The position numbers were made by a program, and so were the translations under genes. The notes below the pieces were generated by a model. It saw nothing but the letters and a program-made list of their open reading frames with translations, did not search any database and had not been told where the DNA came from. A stretch of 64,000 nucleotides of DNA from Pratylenchus scribneri (taxonomy: Eukaryota; Nematoda; Chromadorea; Rhabditida; Pratylenchidae), in contig JAQSEB010000116.1 of assembly GCA_030063045.1 (NCBI GenBank), positions 372,001 to 436,000 on the forward strand. Reading direction: 5' to 3'. Every line of letters begins with the position of its first letter. Position 1 is the first letter of the stretch. Below, one piece after another: positions 13,301-24,486 of this stretch.

Positions 13301-14027
13301 ATCAATAAAGTATTAGGTTTATGGGTCTGGATAAACTTCTGAACCGTTAAAATCTGTTTTTCGGCAAATTAAATATATCCCTCTTTAACTGACCACAACA
13401 ACGGAGAATTTCCTCTCCACCAATTGGTCGAAAACTTGTCGATGTTCCCGGTCAGTCAATACATTTCGGCACAATTCCAGAGAGGCCAACCATCCATTTG
13501 GCTTTTCCACGGGTTGCCAGAAACCTTCCCGCCAAATTTGCTCAGCCGAATTCAATTGGACTTGGCCATTTTTCAGTGAAAGTGCAGATACACTTTGAAC
13601 ATTTTTAATTTGAAGAAAAATTTCTTCAACACCTTCCGGCAGTGGAATTTTATGCTGAAAAATTAAAAAATAATTAAAAATCCTGTTAAAAAATGATTTT
13701 GCCCCACGGGGGTTCGAACCCTCGACCTATTGGGAGAAAGAAACCAAGCTCACTACCACTATGCTACCAAGCACTAATATGTTCTTTTAAAAATTAAATA
13801 AACCAATAAATAAATATTGTTTTTAATTTGTACAATACCGGTTTTAGGCCATATTCAAGCCATGTGACTGAATGATTTCGGCGCAACAATTCTGCAGCCA
13901 ATTCCCGCATTGTAAAACGATGCACTGGACTAAGCCAACTTGGCGAAATCAAAACATTCGCACAAAATATTGGGCCAATTAATGAAAGGGCCAAAAATAA
14001 AATGGAGGCGAATATTTTGGCAAACAT
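7346..14027 (-). CDS. UDP-glycosyltransferase (UGT, GT1 family)
   Basis: Transfers a sugar from a UDP-sugar to small lipophilic acceptors in the ER lumen. Twelve exons read from 14027 down. The signal peptide is [18 protein letters not shown], followed by [21 protein letters not shown] with the presumed catalytic His of the N-terminal domain. Later exons give [10 protein letters not shown] (12852-13003), [10 protein letters not shown] (12400), [11 protein letters not shown] (11120) and the donor-binding signature [12 protein letters not shown] joined to [19 protein letters not shown] (10860-11060). The last exons encode [17 protein letters not shown] (7700), then a single membrane helix ([15 protein letters not shown]) and a Lys-rich cytosolic tail, the usual type I layout. 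The sugar-binding DQ pair of the signature reads DN (FARDNLL). One intron (7744-10771) carries a 151-bp satellite; another (about 11250-12190) carries a 26-bp array. The complete length, near 530 residues, is normal for the family. Confidence 0.92.
7785..10720. repeat. 151-bp satellite array, about 20 units, in a UGT intron
   Basis: The motif TTTTAAACCGGTTTA recurs at about 7793, 7942, 8092, 8241, 8397, 8548, 8700, 8850, 9003, 9156, 9303, 9456, 9606, 9757, 9907, 10058, 10208, 10362, 10512 and 10662, a mean period of 151 bp. Each unit continues with TCTAATGGGTTTAGAAGTTT, an AATATGATTTTCGGATTC block, and AGATCAGAAAAATCAAAAGA. TAAACCGGTTTA is a perfect palindrome, kept in most units; about four units read AAACTGG instead. 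Adjacent pairs (for example 10058 and 10208; 10362 and 10512) are more alike than distant ones, as expected from recent local duplication. Confidence 0.95.
11394..12030. repeat. 26-bp minisatellite, about 24 units, in a UGT intron
   Basis: The unit has the core TTCCGGAAAGAAAAGTGC followed by AATTACAA, repeated with almost no change apart from ACCATTCC variants. The left flank (about 11337-11383, ACAATTACAATCCTTTGTAA and onwards) recurs on the right flank of the related array at 42197-43128. The long open frames across it come from the repeat and are not genes. Confidence 0.95.
13115..13375 (+). mobile_element. MITE family B copy in a UGT intron
   Basis: Carries the family hallmarks GAGCTGGTCAAGATGCATTG, TTATGGTTTGGTCAAAATTA, TTTTAAACGGTTTAAACC and AACCAAAACATAATCAAATG. 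Other copies lie near 46180, 52235, 55400, 60770 and 62710. No coding capacity is seen. Confidence 0.65.
13694..13776 (-). repeat. tRNA-like element in the first UGT intron
   Basis: On the minus strand there is a perfect A box (TAGCATAGTGG) and a perfect B box (GGTTCGAACCC) with a paired T stem. The anticodon region does not form a standard 5-bp stem with a 7-base loop, and the acceptor pairs poorly. It is the best tRNA candidate in the window, but I still read it as a pseudo-tRNA. Confidence 0.5.
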
Positions 14028-14589
14028 TTTTTGCTGAATTTTTTTATTAAAATTTGACCGAATTTAAGAAGTTTTCCTTGGATTAAATTAGCCAAAAATA
14101 AAATAATAAAATTGAGAAAATTTTTTATCAATTTGACTAGCAAATAAACAAAATTTTTGCTGATAAAAAATTAAAAACATTGGGGAAATGGGGGAAAATG
14201 AGGGACACGAATGAACATTGATTTTCCGTAGCTTTCTCTGGGCAAACTGGGGCAAAGTGGAAGTTGGCTAGAGGGGAAGTCAGTCAACCAGCAGAGGGAA
14301 TTGGTCGGGAAAGGGACATTGAATAGAATATACTTGGGGGCTCTAATCTTCACCTCTCTCATACTTTGTGTGCCCTTATAAAATTGTTTGGAATGTAGTT
14401 TATAATTTGCAAAAATTTTTGTTTTTATTTAGTTTTTTGTACTTTTTTTGTTTTAGAATATTTCTTTTGAAGATGATGGGGACGAAATTGGAGGGAAATT
14501 AAATTAAATTAAAGTGTTCGCGCAATTTGGCCATTAAAAATGGGGACATTTTTGAAAAAATTTAAAAATATTCAACAAATTATCGTCCA
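14028..14589. other. Intergenic: UGT promoter side and guanylyl cyclase 3' flank
   Basis: No gene is seen. It must hold the UGT promoter and the 3' UTR of the cyclase, both on the minus strand. No distinct motif was recognised. Confidence 0.5.
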
Positions 14590-17500
14590 TTATTTGCCCT
14601 TCGGTTGGCCCGTGGACGGTTTGCGATTTCCACGTGAAGATGCCATTATCGCCCGGTCAATTCCATTTGCATTGTTCAACAATTCCAACATTGATGATGA
14701 ATTTTTTGGGGCACCGGAAGTGCCAGCTTCTCCTCCACCAATTTCGCCTCCATCCGTGCCAATGCCAATGCCACCATCGCCCTCTCTCCATTCATTCAGC
14801 CAATATGTGTTCACTTCACCTTTGCCTTTCACCTTCACAATACCCCTTTTGGTTAGCCGATATTTCTGAACGCCCATCAACATTCGCGCAGTCGACTCGC
14901 TCATTTGGATTTGATTTGGTGCCGCATTGCTTTGCATTCGGGAGGCAAAATTCACCTGTGGATGGGGTGAAAGCATTTTCAATGGTGGTCATTTTATTTA
15001 TGGGACATTTGTGGACCTATGGCCCAATTCACTGCGTTTGCACTCTCTGGGCTTAATCTAAACCCCGACAATTAGAGGATAAATTGTATCGAGGTGAAAA
15101 TTGTGATGGAATTTAGTTGTTGAAAACTATCCTAAAAAATGTCCCTGTTGCGGGTTTGATGATAAGTCAATTTGGCATTGGCAATTTTCTTGTATCATTT
15201 TCTTTTCTCTGACCCTTTCCTTATTGTTAGCTTTTATAATCCTTTCTCCTCTTTGGTTTTATTAGACTTATTTTCAAAGCTATTATGCCCTAATCTACTC
15301 TTAAACTATAATAATCAATTTGGCTATTGCCACAAGCCTCCGTGAATTATGTGCCATTCTCATTTCCCCCTTTGAATTTTCAATAATGTCATCCACCCCT
15401 TCCATTACCGTAATCCATCCCTTTCCATTACCGTATCCCCAAAGAGACAATAGCGTGGCGCCTTGATGCCAATGACGCCGGCGGCAATTGGCCCACAATG
15501 GAATCCAATTCGCAATTGCAATTTCCATTCCGGGAAATTGGCTGCTTTATATGTGTAGGATGCCTACGGATTATAATTAAATTATATTTTTATTTATTCC
15601 AAAATTTTACTTCACGAAATTCCAACGCAACTTCGGAAATTTCGAATACATGACGATTCTCATTTTCACTAGGCACACCCGATGCCACCATATAAGTCTG
15701 AAAAAAAAATAATAAATTTATACTCTAAAATATGCGGAATGGGATAATTTGCAGAGTAAAATGAATTGAAATTTAATTTAGAACCAAAAGTCATGTGTAA
15801 GCAAAAGAGTAGATAGAAATAGGGCAATGGAATAACTGTTCTATAGAGTTTTTGCCACATAGTTCAACGAGACAAAGGCCGAACTAGGAAGTCAGTACAC
15901 CATCGAAAAGCTTAAAATCTCCTTTAAAAAGTGACATTTTAGATTTTTTGGAATTCTTGAAAAAATGTAGAGAAATTTTCCCCTGAACAAGCCGAGTTAG
16001 TTTTTCCATTCTCTGAATTTGATTGAATCATATTTCTTTTAAATAATTTAATTTAAAATTAAATTAAAAAATAAGCCACTTTGTAGAGGACACTTTAAGC
16101 TTTAAAATGACATATTGCCTTCCCAGATTGGCTTCAGCCTCGCTGAGCTATGAGCCAAAAACCAATAGGAGAGGGCACTTTAAGCTTTAAAATGACATAT
16201 TGCCTTCCCAGATTGGCTTCAGCCTTCCTGAATTATGATCCAAAATTCAATAGGCACATATTCTGTGAATTTTCCCTAAAAATATATCCTCTAACTTCGC
16301 CAGTTGTTTCCACTTTGTAAGCATCATGATTACGGATGATTGTGTCAAATGTGGAGAACACTTGGTTTAAAAATTCGATCACTTGATTTGGTGGGAATTT
16401 GCTCAGGACGGTGGCAAAATCCACAAGTTGGCAGAAGAGAACAGTGGCACAATCGTAGGAACGGGGCTCCACGCCCTTTTGTTCTTTCAATTGTTTTGCA
16501 ATTGATGGAGGCAACATTTCGTGCAAAAGGCGTTCCGTTTCCTCTCGGGCCACTGCCAATTCCGCACTTCGCTGGGCCACCAATTTCTCCAAATTTAGTG
16601 CATGTTTTTCATTCATTCGCCGCATTTGGTCAATTAAATTGCCTTGGCTTGCTTGGAAAACGGTGGAAAACACCTGGGAAAGTTGGCGCAATTTTGGCCT
16701 CAAATCCGGGTTTCGTTGCCAACAAAGTTCCATTGCATCCACCAACTAAAATAAAAAATAAATTTAAAATTATTGGCACAATTCAATAAATGCTATAAAG
16801 ATAAAGGGATGGGCAGAGATTAGGCCCACATAAATTTTGGAACAATAATTTATTTTCAACTAAATTGGTGTCATTTAAAAGGGCAATGTTTTGGCTATTA
16901 AATGCAATATTCCATTAATAAATTTATTTTAATTTGGTGAATACTGAATATGCTACCAAGAATAAATTTGACAATTTTTCATCAATTTCCTATATATTTT
17001 TGGCCATAGCTCTGTAAATTTTAAGCCAATCTTTTTGATTTCTATATCATTCGATAGATCCCATTCAGCTCTTAAATTTTACATAAAATTTTTTGAAAAT
17101 GCCTTAACTCATAACGCATTATAAAGCATCGCGCCCTTAGCCTTTCCCTTTCCCATCAAGCCTTCTTACCGGCTTTTCCTCGGGCAGCGTGTTCTCCAGG
17201 ATTGGCTTCAAATTGCGTCGCTTCACTTCCTCAATGATTTCCTTCGGACTCAGCGTTGTCCGCTCGTATGGAGCCAACCGAAACAGAATATGGTACATAA
17301 CCATGCCCAAACTGTACACATCGCCCAATGCCGTGCCCCGGGGATATTCTCGTCCATAGGAAATATCCGTCAAATTTTCGGGCGAAACCGTCAAATATGC
17401 TTAAAATTTATGGATATTTTATAATTTTTCAATACTATTTGAACATTAATTTAACAAATTATTATATATTTAAATTCGCCATTTTCTGCTCTTTAAAATG

Positions 17501-20500
17501 ACATAATTTTAATTAAAATTGGCAGCTATATTCAAAAGTTATGGCCTAAAAACCTCGATCCTCCCCCTCCCTTCACCCCTCCCTAGTCCACTCACTGGTC
17601 AATGGGATCAATTCAATTAATTTGAGCTGTTCCTTCTCGATGGCCCTGTTCAGCAGATTGCATATCCCAAAATTGGTCAATTTGAGTACCCAATTCGAAT
17701 CGATCAGCACATTTTGGAGGCTCAACATTCCATGGAAGCCAATGGCGGATTTATGCAAATATTGGATGCCCTTGAGAATGTCCCGTAGGAAAGCTGAACG
17801 AAATGTGTTGTCCAATTGAAAGTCCAAATCATTGATATAGTCCTCCAAAGTGCCCCGTTCCACCAATGAATGGCACAAATAGAAACTGAAACAACTTGAA
17901 ATTTACTTAAATCCTCGCATTTTCGTATGGGATATTTCAATACTTGCATTTGGCCCACAGCTCAACTTGGAAATGACTAATTTGTTGAAGGCGATTTACC
18001 ATTTTAAAGCTCAAAATGTCCTATAAAAGTGGCCTATTTTAATTTTAAGTTACATTCTTCGCGTGTAATTAACTCGAATTTTTGGAAGAAAGCCACTTAT
18101 TTTGCAATTATTATAAATTTTGAAAAATTCCACTTTTTAGAGGATATTTAGGGTTTTGGAAAGACATATCGCCTCCTAAAATTTGTTGCTTCCTTGCTGA
18201 GTTATGGGCCATAAGTCAATGTAAGTATTGAATATCTTTCGCCATTCCCCTCTTTTCTCTCCTTTAACGATTAAATCCCTCTGCTGGCAATCATCCCATC
18301 CACCCATGCAATTAATTTGTGAACCCACCGATCCCCATCATTGTAGCAAATGCCCATAAATGTGGTCAAATTGTCATGGCTCAACCGCTTAATTTCATAG
18401 ATGAATCGCAAATCCGCTTTGTCCCAATTGATCTTGCGCATTTGGCGAAGAACAATGAATTCGGCTTTGTTCGTTCCAATCAAGGCGTACGCCTGCAGTT
18501 GCCTTCGCTTGCTCCATGCTCCCTCTTGGCCCAATCCTGTTGCCTTCCCTTTTGACTGTGAATTTGCCAGAGGGAATGAAATTTATACAAAGAAAAAAGG
18601 AAGGATGGGCCCAATAAATTTTATCCCAATTTTTGGCTTAGCATGAGCCATTGAATTTGAATAAGCTGGATGATACGCTTAATTACCTGTTTATTCTCAA
18701 TGACTTTCAATTGTTGGCGTCCAATTTTCCAATGCATTCGAAAAACATCCAATCGTTTTCTATGTAAGAAAAGAGAAGTAAATTTAGAAAATGCTCATAT
18801 TTATTTTAATGATTTAAATATGACCAGGTTCTCCCATTTCAAATCTACCCTTTTTCAATAAACCAACTTCCGCTGGATCACGTAGAAAATGACAATGCCA
18901 AGAACGACGAGGAGAAGGACAACACCAAGGGCGATAAAAGGCGCTGAACTTGCGCATCCACTGTTCGCATAAAAACATTGGGAAGGGGATTTGGCCCTTT
19001 GCGCTTTCCACATATCCTCCGACCCTTGGGCCGTCTCCAATTGGACTTCAAAGCATCCAAATTGGGTGCATCCGGAGGCAGGAGTGGGAATGGAACGTGC
19101 GAGAAAGGCAAGTAAAAATCCACCATTCGCCGAAATAAAATGGAAGGCAAATTGATGGACGGAAGCAGGCCATCCATCCAATTGGAGCTGGCCAAATGCG
19201 CCTATGAAGGAGAATTGAATCCCTCTCATTGGTTTTTGATACCTTGGAATGTTTGAGAGCGTAAATTGGCTCCAAATGATGATTCTGTTGGATTAGGGCC
19301 AATCCAGGAAGAGGGCGATGGTGAAAGGGAAGTCCCAAGGCAAAATCCATAGCAAGCATTGTATGTGGAAAGGAGCGACAAAAAGTTTGACTGAAACAGT
19401 ACACGGAATTATTTATATTTATCCCAATTCGCACGAAATTCCAGTGATAAAATTCATATCATTATTTTTAAATATTAAAAAAAACAGGACATTCCTTTTT
19501 TTGAATACAATAATCAAAAACTATCCCAATCACTATCATTTCTCTCATTACAAATTCGAATTCTTTCCGGAATGAAAATCAGAATTGTTTCCGGAATGAA
19601 AATCAGAATTCTTTCCGGAATGAAAATCAGAATTGTTTCCGGAATGAAAATCAGAATTGTTTCCGGAATGAAAATCAGAATTCTTTCCGGAATGAAAATC
19701 AGAATTGTTTCCGGAATGAAAATCAGAATTCTTTCCGGAATGAAAATCAGAATTCTTTCCGGAATGAAAATCAGAATTCTTTCCGGAATGAAAATCAGAA
19801 TTCTTTCCGGAATGAGAATCAGAATTCTTTCCGGAATGAAAATCAGAATTGAATGAAAATCAGAATTCTTTCCGGAATGAAAATCAGAATTCTTTCCGGA
19901 ATGAAAATCAGAATTCTTTCCGGAATGAAAATCAGAATTGTTTCCGGAATGAAAATCAGAATTGTTTCCGGAATGAAAATCAGAATTCTTTCCGGAATGA
20001 AAATCAGAATTCTTTCCGGAATGAAAATCAGAATTGTTTCCGGAATGAAAATCAGAATTCTTTCCGAAATGAAAATCAGAATTGTTTCCGGAATGAAAAT
20101 CAGAATTCTTTCCGGAATGAAAATCAGAATTCTTTCCGGAATGAAAATCAGAATTCTTTCCGGAATGGGAATCAGAATTCTTTCCGGAATGAAAATCAGA
20201 ATTCTTTCCGGAATGAAAATCAGAATTGTTTCCGGAATGAAAATCAGAATTCTTTCCGGAATGAAAATCAGAATTCTTTCCGGAATGAAAATCAGAATTG
20301 TTTCCGGAATGAAAATCAGAATTCTTTCCGGAATGAAAATCAGACTTTCGAAAAGAAAAAAAAGAAAAATAGCATTTGACAAAAAAATAAAAAATGAGTC
20401 CAATAAAACGATCATTCAAAATACCAAAAATGCCAAATATTATGCCATATTCTTCTAAATTTTTACTTACCATTTTCTTTTGTCCAATTTCTTTCTCCAT

Positions 20501-21633
20501 AATGGGCCCCCATTCAGCTTCATATGGTGAGAGTACGGCCAGTCCGCCGGCAGCAATTTGTTCGCGCAAAGATTGTCCATTCCCTGAACCATTTATGCAT
20601 GCATCCAATGGAGTTGGGCAAATGAGCATAATCATATAGGATTGAGAGCCGCCCAAATCGCGGACTTGCAGGGAGGTAAGAATTGAGTCGAGCTGCCCAA
20701 ATGTGCAGTCGATAGTCAGCACTATAAACGGGTTTTAGAAGGATAGATGAATAGGCTTAATAAGTAATAAAAACATCTTTTACATATTATAAGTCTTCCA
20801 AATTAAAGAAAAAGTTATTGCCCCGAGTGGGGATTGATCCAGGAATTATGTTTCCCCATTCGCTTGCACATTTTGTCGGTGATCTCATTTGTTGCTGTGC
20901 TTGATTCACACTATCCGCACTGTTTTCGTCGACTTGGACAACACGCACACTCAGCCCTTGGCCAATTGTTTCCAGCAAAGTGCGTAAACTCGGCCAAAGT
21001 AGCGGCTTCTCAATGTCCACCGCCTTTGGGCCAATCATCAAAATCTGAGAAAAATCATCTAAATCGCAAAATTTTGGGCTGTAAAAACCTGCGTTTGATT
21101 CAATTGAGCCATCAACCGGATAATGGCCCATCCCATGGCCACCACATTTATGTCTGTGCTATGTACCACTGTTGGGAACAATTCCCGCCTGAACAATTCC
21201 AACGAAGAGCCGGCTCGATTCAAAATTGGCATCCGCCAAAAATATCCGAGACGACCCAGTTCTCGGGCCTCTTCAACACATCTACTCGAAATGAGCGCTT
21301 GAATTTGTTGCCGAAAATATAGTTCAGCTGCATTGATTGTGCCAAATGAACTGCTTCGATTTTGGTTGGCACTTGGGTATGGCAATGCCCAAAGGGGGCC
21401 ACAACCCGAGGAAACATTCATTAGTCTAAATAAAAAAAATTGACAAGGAATGCCAACTTTTCTTACTGAATTTCCTCGCTGGTACATTTCCCTGCCGCCT
21501 TGGCATCCGCCAAACCCCGTTGGCATAAATCAACCAAAATTGGGTCCGATTCGATCAAACCCAATTTGATGAGCCCAATGACGGAATTAGCACATAAGAT
21601 GGAAAGTGTCAACAATGATAGCAAACAAAACAT
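14590..21633 (-). CDS. Receptor-type guanylyl cyclase (nematode GCY family) with altered metal-binding residues
   Basis: Members of this family make cGMP, mostly in sensory neurons. The start at 21633 gives a signal peptide ([20 protein letters not shown]). The ectodomain exons (about 19200-21470) resemble the ANF-receptor ligand-binding fold ([32 protein letters not shown]). A membrane helix follows ([19 protein letters not shown], near 18900). The kinase-homology domain runs 18750-17150 ([55 protein letters not shown]). The linker [15 protein letters not shown] and [11 protein letters not shown] precede the cyclase domain (16550-14650). The guanine-recognition residues are kept ([12 protein letters not shown]), as are the Asn/Arg of VNFASRM. 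The first metal Asp site, normally FSDIVGF, reads FCQLVDF, and the second, normally GDAYM, reads GETYM. The tail is Gly/Ser-rich. A 24-bp array fills one intron. Confidence 0.88.
16077..16250 (+). repeat. Two tandem half-copies of MITE family A in a cyclase intron
   Basis: Two direct copies of the same ~88-bp half element (GAGGACACTTTAAGCTTTAA ... ATATTGCCTTCCCAGATTGG ... CTGAGCTATGAGCCAAAAAC) sit side by side. In full copies elsewhere this half is paired with an inverted partner. Confidence 0.6.
17943..18222. mobile_element. MITE family A copy in a cyclase intron
   Basis: Left arm TTTGGCCCACAGCTCAACTT with AAGGCGATTTACCATTTTAA; right arm inverted, TTTTTAGAGGATATTTAGGG with TTGCTGAGTTATGGGCC. 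Arms of about 90 bp are separated by an AT-rich spacer. Confidence 0.6.
19562..20345. repeat. 24-bp minisatellite, about 32 units, in a cyclase intron
   Basis: The unit is CCGGAATGAAAATCAGAA plus TTCTTT or TTGTTT. Because 24 is divisible by three, several frames stay open on both strands and mimic repeat proteins of up to 400 residues. The surrounding cyclase exons splice across it (donor at about 20470, acceptor near 19400). It shares the TTCCGGAA core with the 26-bp arrays at 11394 and 42197. Confidence 0.95.
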
Positions 21634-22891
21634 GGCGCCAATAGGGAGGATGGGATTTGATGAGTGAAGGGGAGAATGAGGATGGTCGAATGAATTCCTT
21701 TGGGGACGACAACGACAATCCCCCACTAATTGTGAGTGCCACCACATTATTATTTGTTGGGGCCGGATGCCAATTACCTACTTCCCCCTCCTCCGCCATA
21801 TTCGGTTGCCTATTGCCTTGGCCAATGAATTGGAAGGGGATTAGTGGTGAAGAGGCTCATTTGAAGTTCCGAAATATGACAATTGCCTATTTTTGACGCA
21901 TATATCTCAACGAGGCATTAGTCAATTTTAGAATCTGATATAACATTTGAAAGTCTAGAGTTTCCACTACGAAATGGCTATAAACTTTTCTTAATTATAA
22001 GCACATAAGTAATGAGAAATTTGATCTACAGTAAAGTGATGAAGGGATGGTTGGAAATTCAATGGAATTCTGAGAGTCAGAAGATTCATCTTTAATATTT
22101 TTAATTGTTTTAAAATAAAATTCATCAGTCATTACCAATTTTTAAAATAACTTTACCTTCCCTCATAATTTGGCAATTTTTTTCTATTTTCATCCATTCC
22201 AATTTACCAATCCCCCAATTATGCCTGTCAAAAAGTATAATCCAATCATACTTTTCCGCCATTTTCCATTCCAAATTTCACGCCGCCTTTTTTCCAATTT
22301 CACCCAACCCACATTTGTTCGGTTGCCAAGGTGGCAGCACGCATTCCCCCATACACATTTTAAAACAGCCGCCTTCCTTTCTTCTTATTGCGCTTTTCCA
22401 ATTAATTGTGCCATTTCTTCATTTTTTGAATTCCCTGAAAACATTCGACAATCCCCATCTATCCCATAATTCGCAGTTTCCACTTTCTGCTTCATTTTCC
22501 ATTCAGCAGGTACTGACCGAATACCTGCAGTGGTTATTTGCCAATAAATCAGCGAGGCTTTGGCCATTTTTGGAAGGCGATATACCATTTGAAAGAACTG
22601 AGTTTTCTCTATAAAAAAAGCTTACTTATAATTAATTTTTAATTTAAGCCTAAAGGATTAGTAGCCTATTCAAACAATAATGATAATAATTCAAATACTT
22701 CAGGGAAAATGGCATTTTTTCCTCCAAATAATTCAATAAAACAAAAAATGTTTTAAAGCCACTTTTTAGAATACATTTAAAGCTTTCAAATGGTATATAG
22801 CCTTTCCAGATTGGCTTCTGCCTCATTGAGCTATAGGCCAAAAATATAGGTATGAAATCGTCATATTTCTCTTTAGCACATCCTTCAAACA
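21634..22891. other. Intergenic region between divergent cyclase and Ly6-like genes, with MITE A copies
   Basis: No convincing gene. A one-armed MITE A remnant is seen at about 21895-22000 (ATATCTCAACGAGGCATTAG). A two-armed copy lies at 22540-22850 (GAGGCTTTGGCCATTTTTGG ... TCATTGAGCTATAGGCCAAA). The rest is pyrimidine-rich sequence at 22180-22480 without splice-consistent coding potential. Promoters of both genes must lie here. Confidence 0.5.
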
Positions 22892-24486
22892 ATGCCGCGA
22901 CATCCAATGCTTCCACTTTTGGGCCATTTTCTCCCCTTCGTGCTCCTCCTCCTTTGCTTTTTCCCCTTCCCCATTTCCGGCCTACAATGTTATTCCGGCC
23001 AAACCCAAATGACAGCAGCTTTACCTGCCTCCTCCCAATGCTCAAACACTTCTTTTTCATGCACGAAATCCATTGATTGGACCAATCAAATTGTGCTTCG
23101 TCAATGCCAAACTGGCAATTGCACGGTAATTTTGCTATGGAAAAGAAATGGCAAGGCAGAGTGGATTTAAAAAGTGGCCTAATCCTCTAGGTTCATTGTA
23201 CTTAATAAGAGCCTTTAGAATAATTAAATTTACTCAATTTATTATTAAAGCAAGAAACTATTGGTTCAAAGGGTGAAATTCACAATGAGGTGAGAATATT
23301 GAAACATCTAAGATATTGCGACTGAAGGATTGACATTTTGATTTTACCGCAGGGTTAACTAAGAATTCCCAAGAAAGCACTAATCAGTAATCAGCAGTAA
23401 TCAGGGCTGCCATAATACCGGGGAAACCCGGCATTTCCCGGGTTTTTGATGTCCCGGCCGGGGTTTTGCCGAGGTTTTGAAAGTGCCGGGTTTTTTGCCG
23501 GGTTTTTCATATTTTGCCGGGTTTTTCCATGTTTTTAAATTTTTAGCTAAATTTTTCGCTGCGCGGCCATTTTTGGGTCTAATTTTTCGCTGCGCGGCCA
23601 TTTTTGGGTCTAATTTTTCGCTGCGCGGCCATTTTTGGGTCTAATTTTTCGCTGTGCGGCCATTTTTGGGTCTAATTTTTCGCTGCGCGGCCATTTTTGG
23701 GTCTAATTTTTCGCTGCGCGGCCATTTTTAGCTAATTTTTCTTCCAATCAGGGCCCATTTTTAGCTATTTTTTCTCCCTATCAGGGCTTTTTTAGCTACT
23801 TTTTCTACCTATCAGGGCCATTTTTAGCTAATTTTTTTCCTTCCTTCGCGGCTTTTTCTGGCTAAACTTTTTGACGGCAGACCGATTTTTAAAGCTTATG
23901 ATATCTTTATTTCATAACGCACATGCTCAAAAAGTCAATTAAAAATATGCTCAAAAAGTCAATTAAAAATATAAATCTGAAGTAGAAAATTTTTACAAGC
24001 TTTTACTAAATTGCATTTTAACACGTTTTAAAAGATGCCGGGTTTTTACCGGGGTTTTGAAAATTTTTGCCGGAGTTTTGCCGGGTTTTTAGACCCGAAT
24101 GCCGGGGTTTTGACTTTTGGAGATGGCACCCCTGGCAGTAATAAATAATAATGATTTATTTTCAACGAAAATTGGTATTAGAAAATGAAACCCAGAATTC
24201 AAAACATTCATTGATTATTTCATCCCCCTCTTCCCAATTCACAACAGTATCCTAATCAAACGACAATAGCGCAGCCGGGCGGTTGCTGGAACAGTTCTAC
24301 CAATACCCAAACATATTGTTGTGAGTTTGTTAATGGAATTTTTGGAAACAATTTTTAATATATTTCTTCAAAGGCTGCTATAGCGATGGATGTAATCGGG
24401 CATCACAGATACCCAATGGATCGGCATTTTCCATGTTTGCATTAATCAGTGTGATTGGCGCATTCATTTCCTTCTTCTGGCTCTAA
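22892..24486 (+). CDS. Ly6/three-finger-like GPI-anchored surface protein
   Basis: Predicted small cell-surface protein of unknown partner. Three exons: 22892-23125, 24248-24320 and 24374-24486. A signal peptide (LPFVLLLLCFFPFPISG) is followed by LQCYSGQ, the usual start of a Ly6-type domain. Spaced cysteines come next (SSQCSN, FSCTK, RQCQTGNC, GGCWN, YCCC), and the domain closes with CYSDGCNRAS, matching the Ly6 CCxxDxCN ending. A hydrophobic C-terminus (FSMFALISVIGAFISFFWL) fits a GPI-attachment signal. N-glycosylation sequons are present (NTS, NQT, NSS). Total about 140 residues, normal for the family. Its first intron holds an hAT-type element with clean ends, so the insertion does not break the frame. 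Confidence 0.78.
23402..24134. mobile_element. Non-autonomous hAT-like DNA transposon with perfect 8-bp target-site duplication
   Basis: The ends are inverted: CAGGGCTGCCAT on the left and, read inward from the right, CAGGGGTGCCAT. The element is flanked on both sides by GCAGTAAT (23394-23401 and 24135-24142). An 8-bp duplication and CAGGG-type ends are typical of hAT elements. The 733-bp interior has no transposase. Its ends are full of CCGGGTTTTT/GCCGGG motifs, and positions 23552-23740 hold about six 31-bp direct repeats (TTTTTCGCTGCGCGGCC with ATTTTTGGGT). Confidence 0.85.

Noticed and set aside
13694..13776. Functional minus-strand tRNA
   Set aside because: Boxes are perfect but no standard anticodon arm could be drawn. 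Kept as a tRNA-like element; a covariance-model scan would settle it.
14540..15056. Plus-strand ORFs of 109 and 140 codons
   Set aside because: They are shadows of the cyclase C-terminal exons on the other strand.
19514..20722. 402-codon minus-strand frame through the 24-bp array
   Set aside because: Only the part above about 20470 is cyclase coding. The rest is array read through a clear donor site.
22170..22614. Two overlapping ~100-codon plus-strand ORFs
   Set aside because: Pyrimidine-rich low-complexity sequence running into a MITE A copy; no consistent splice or domain.
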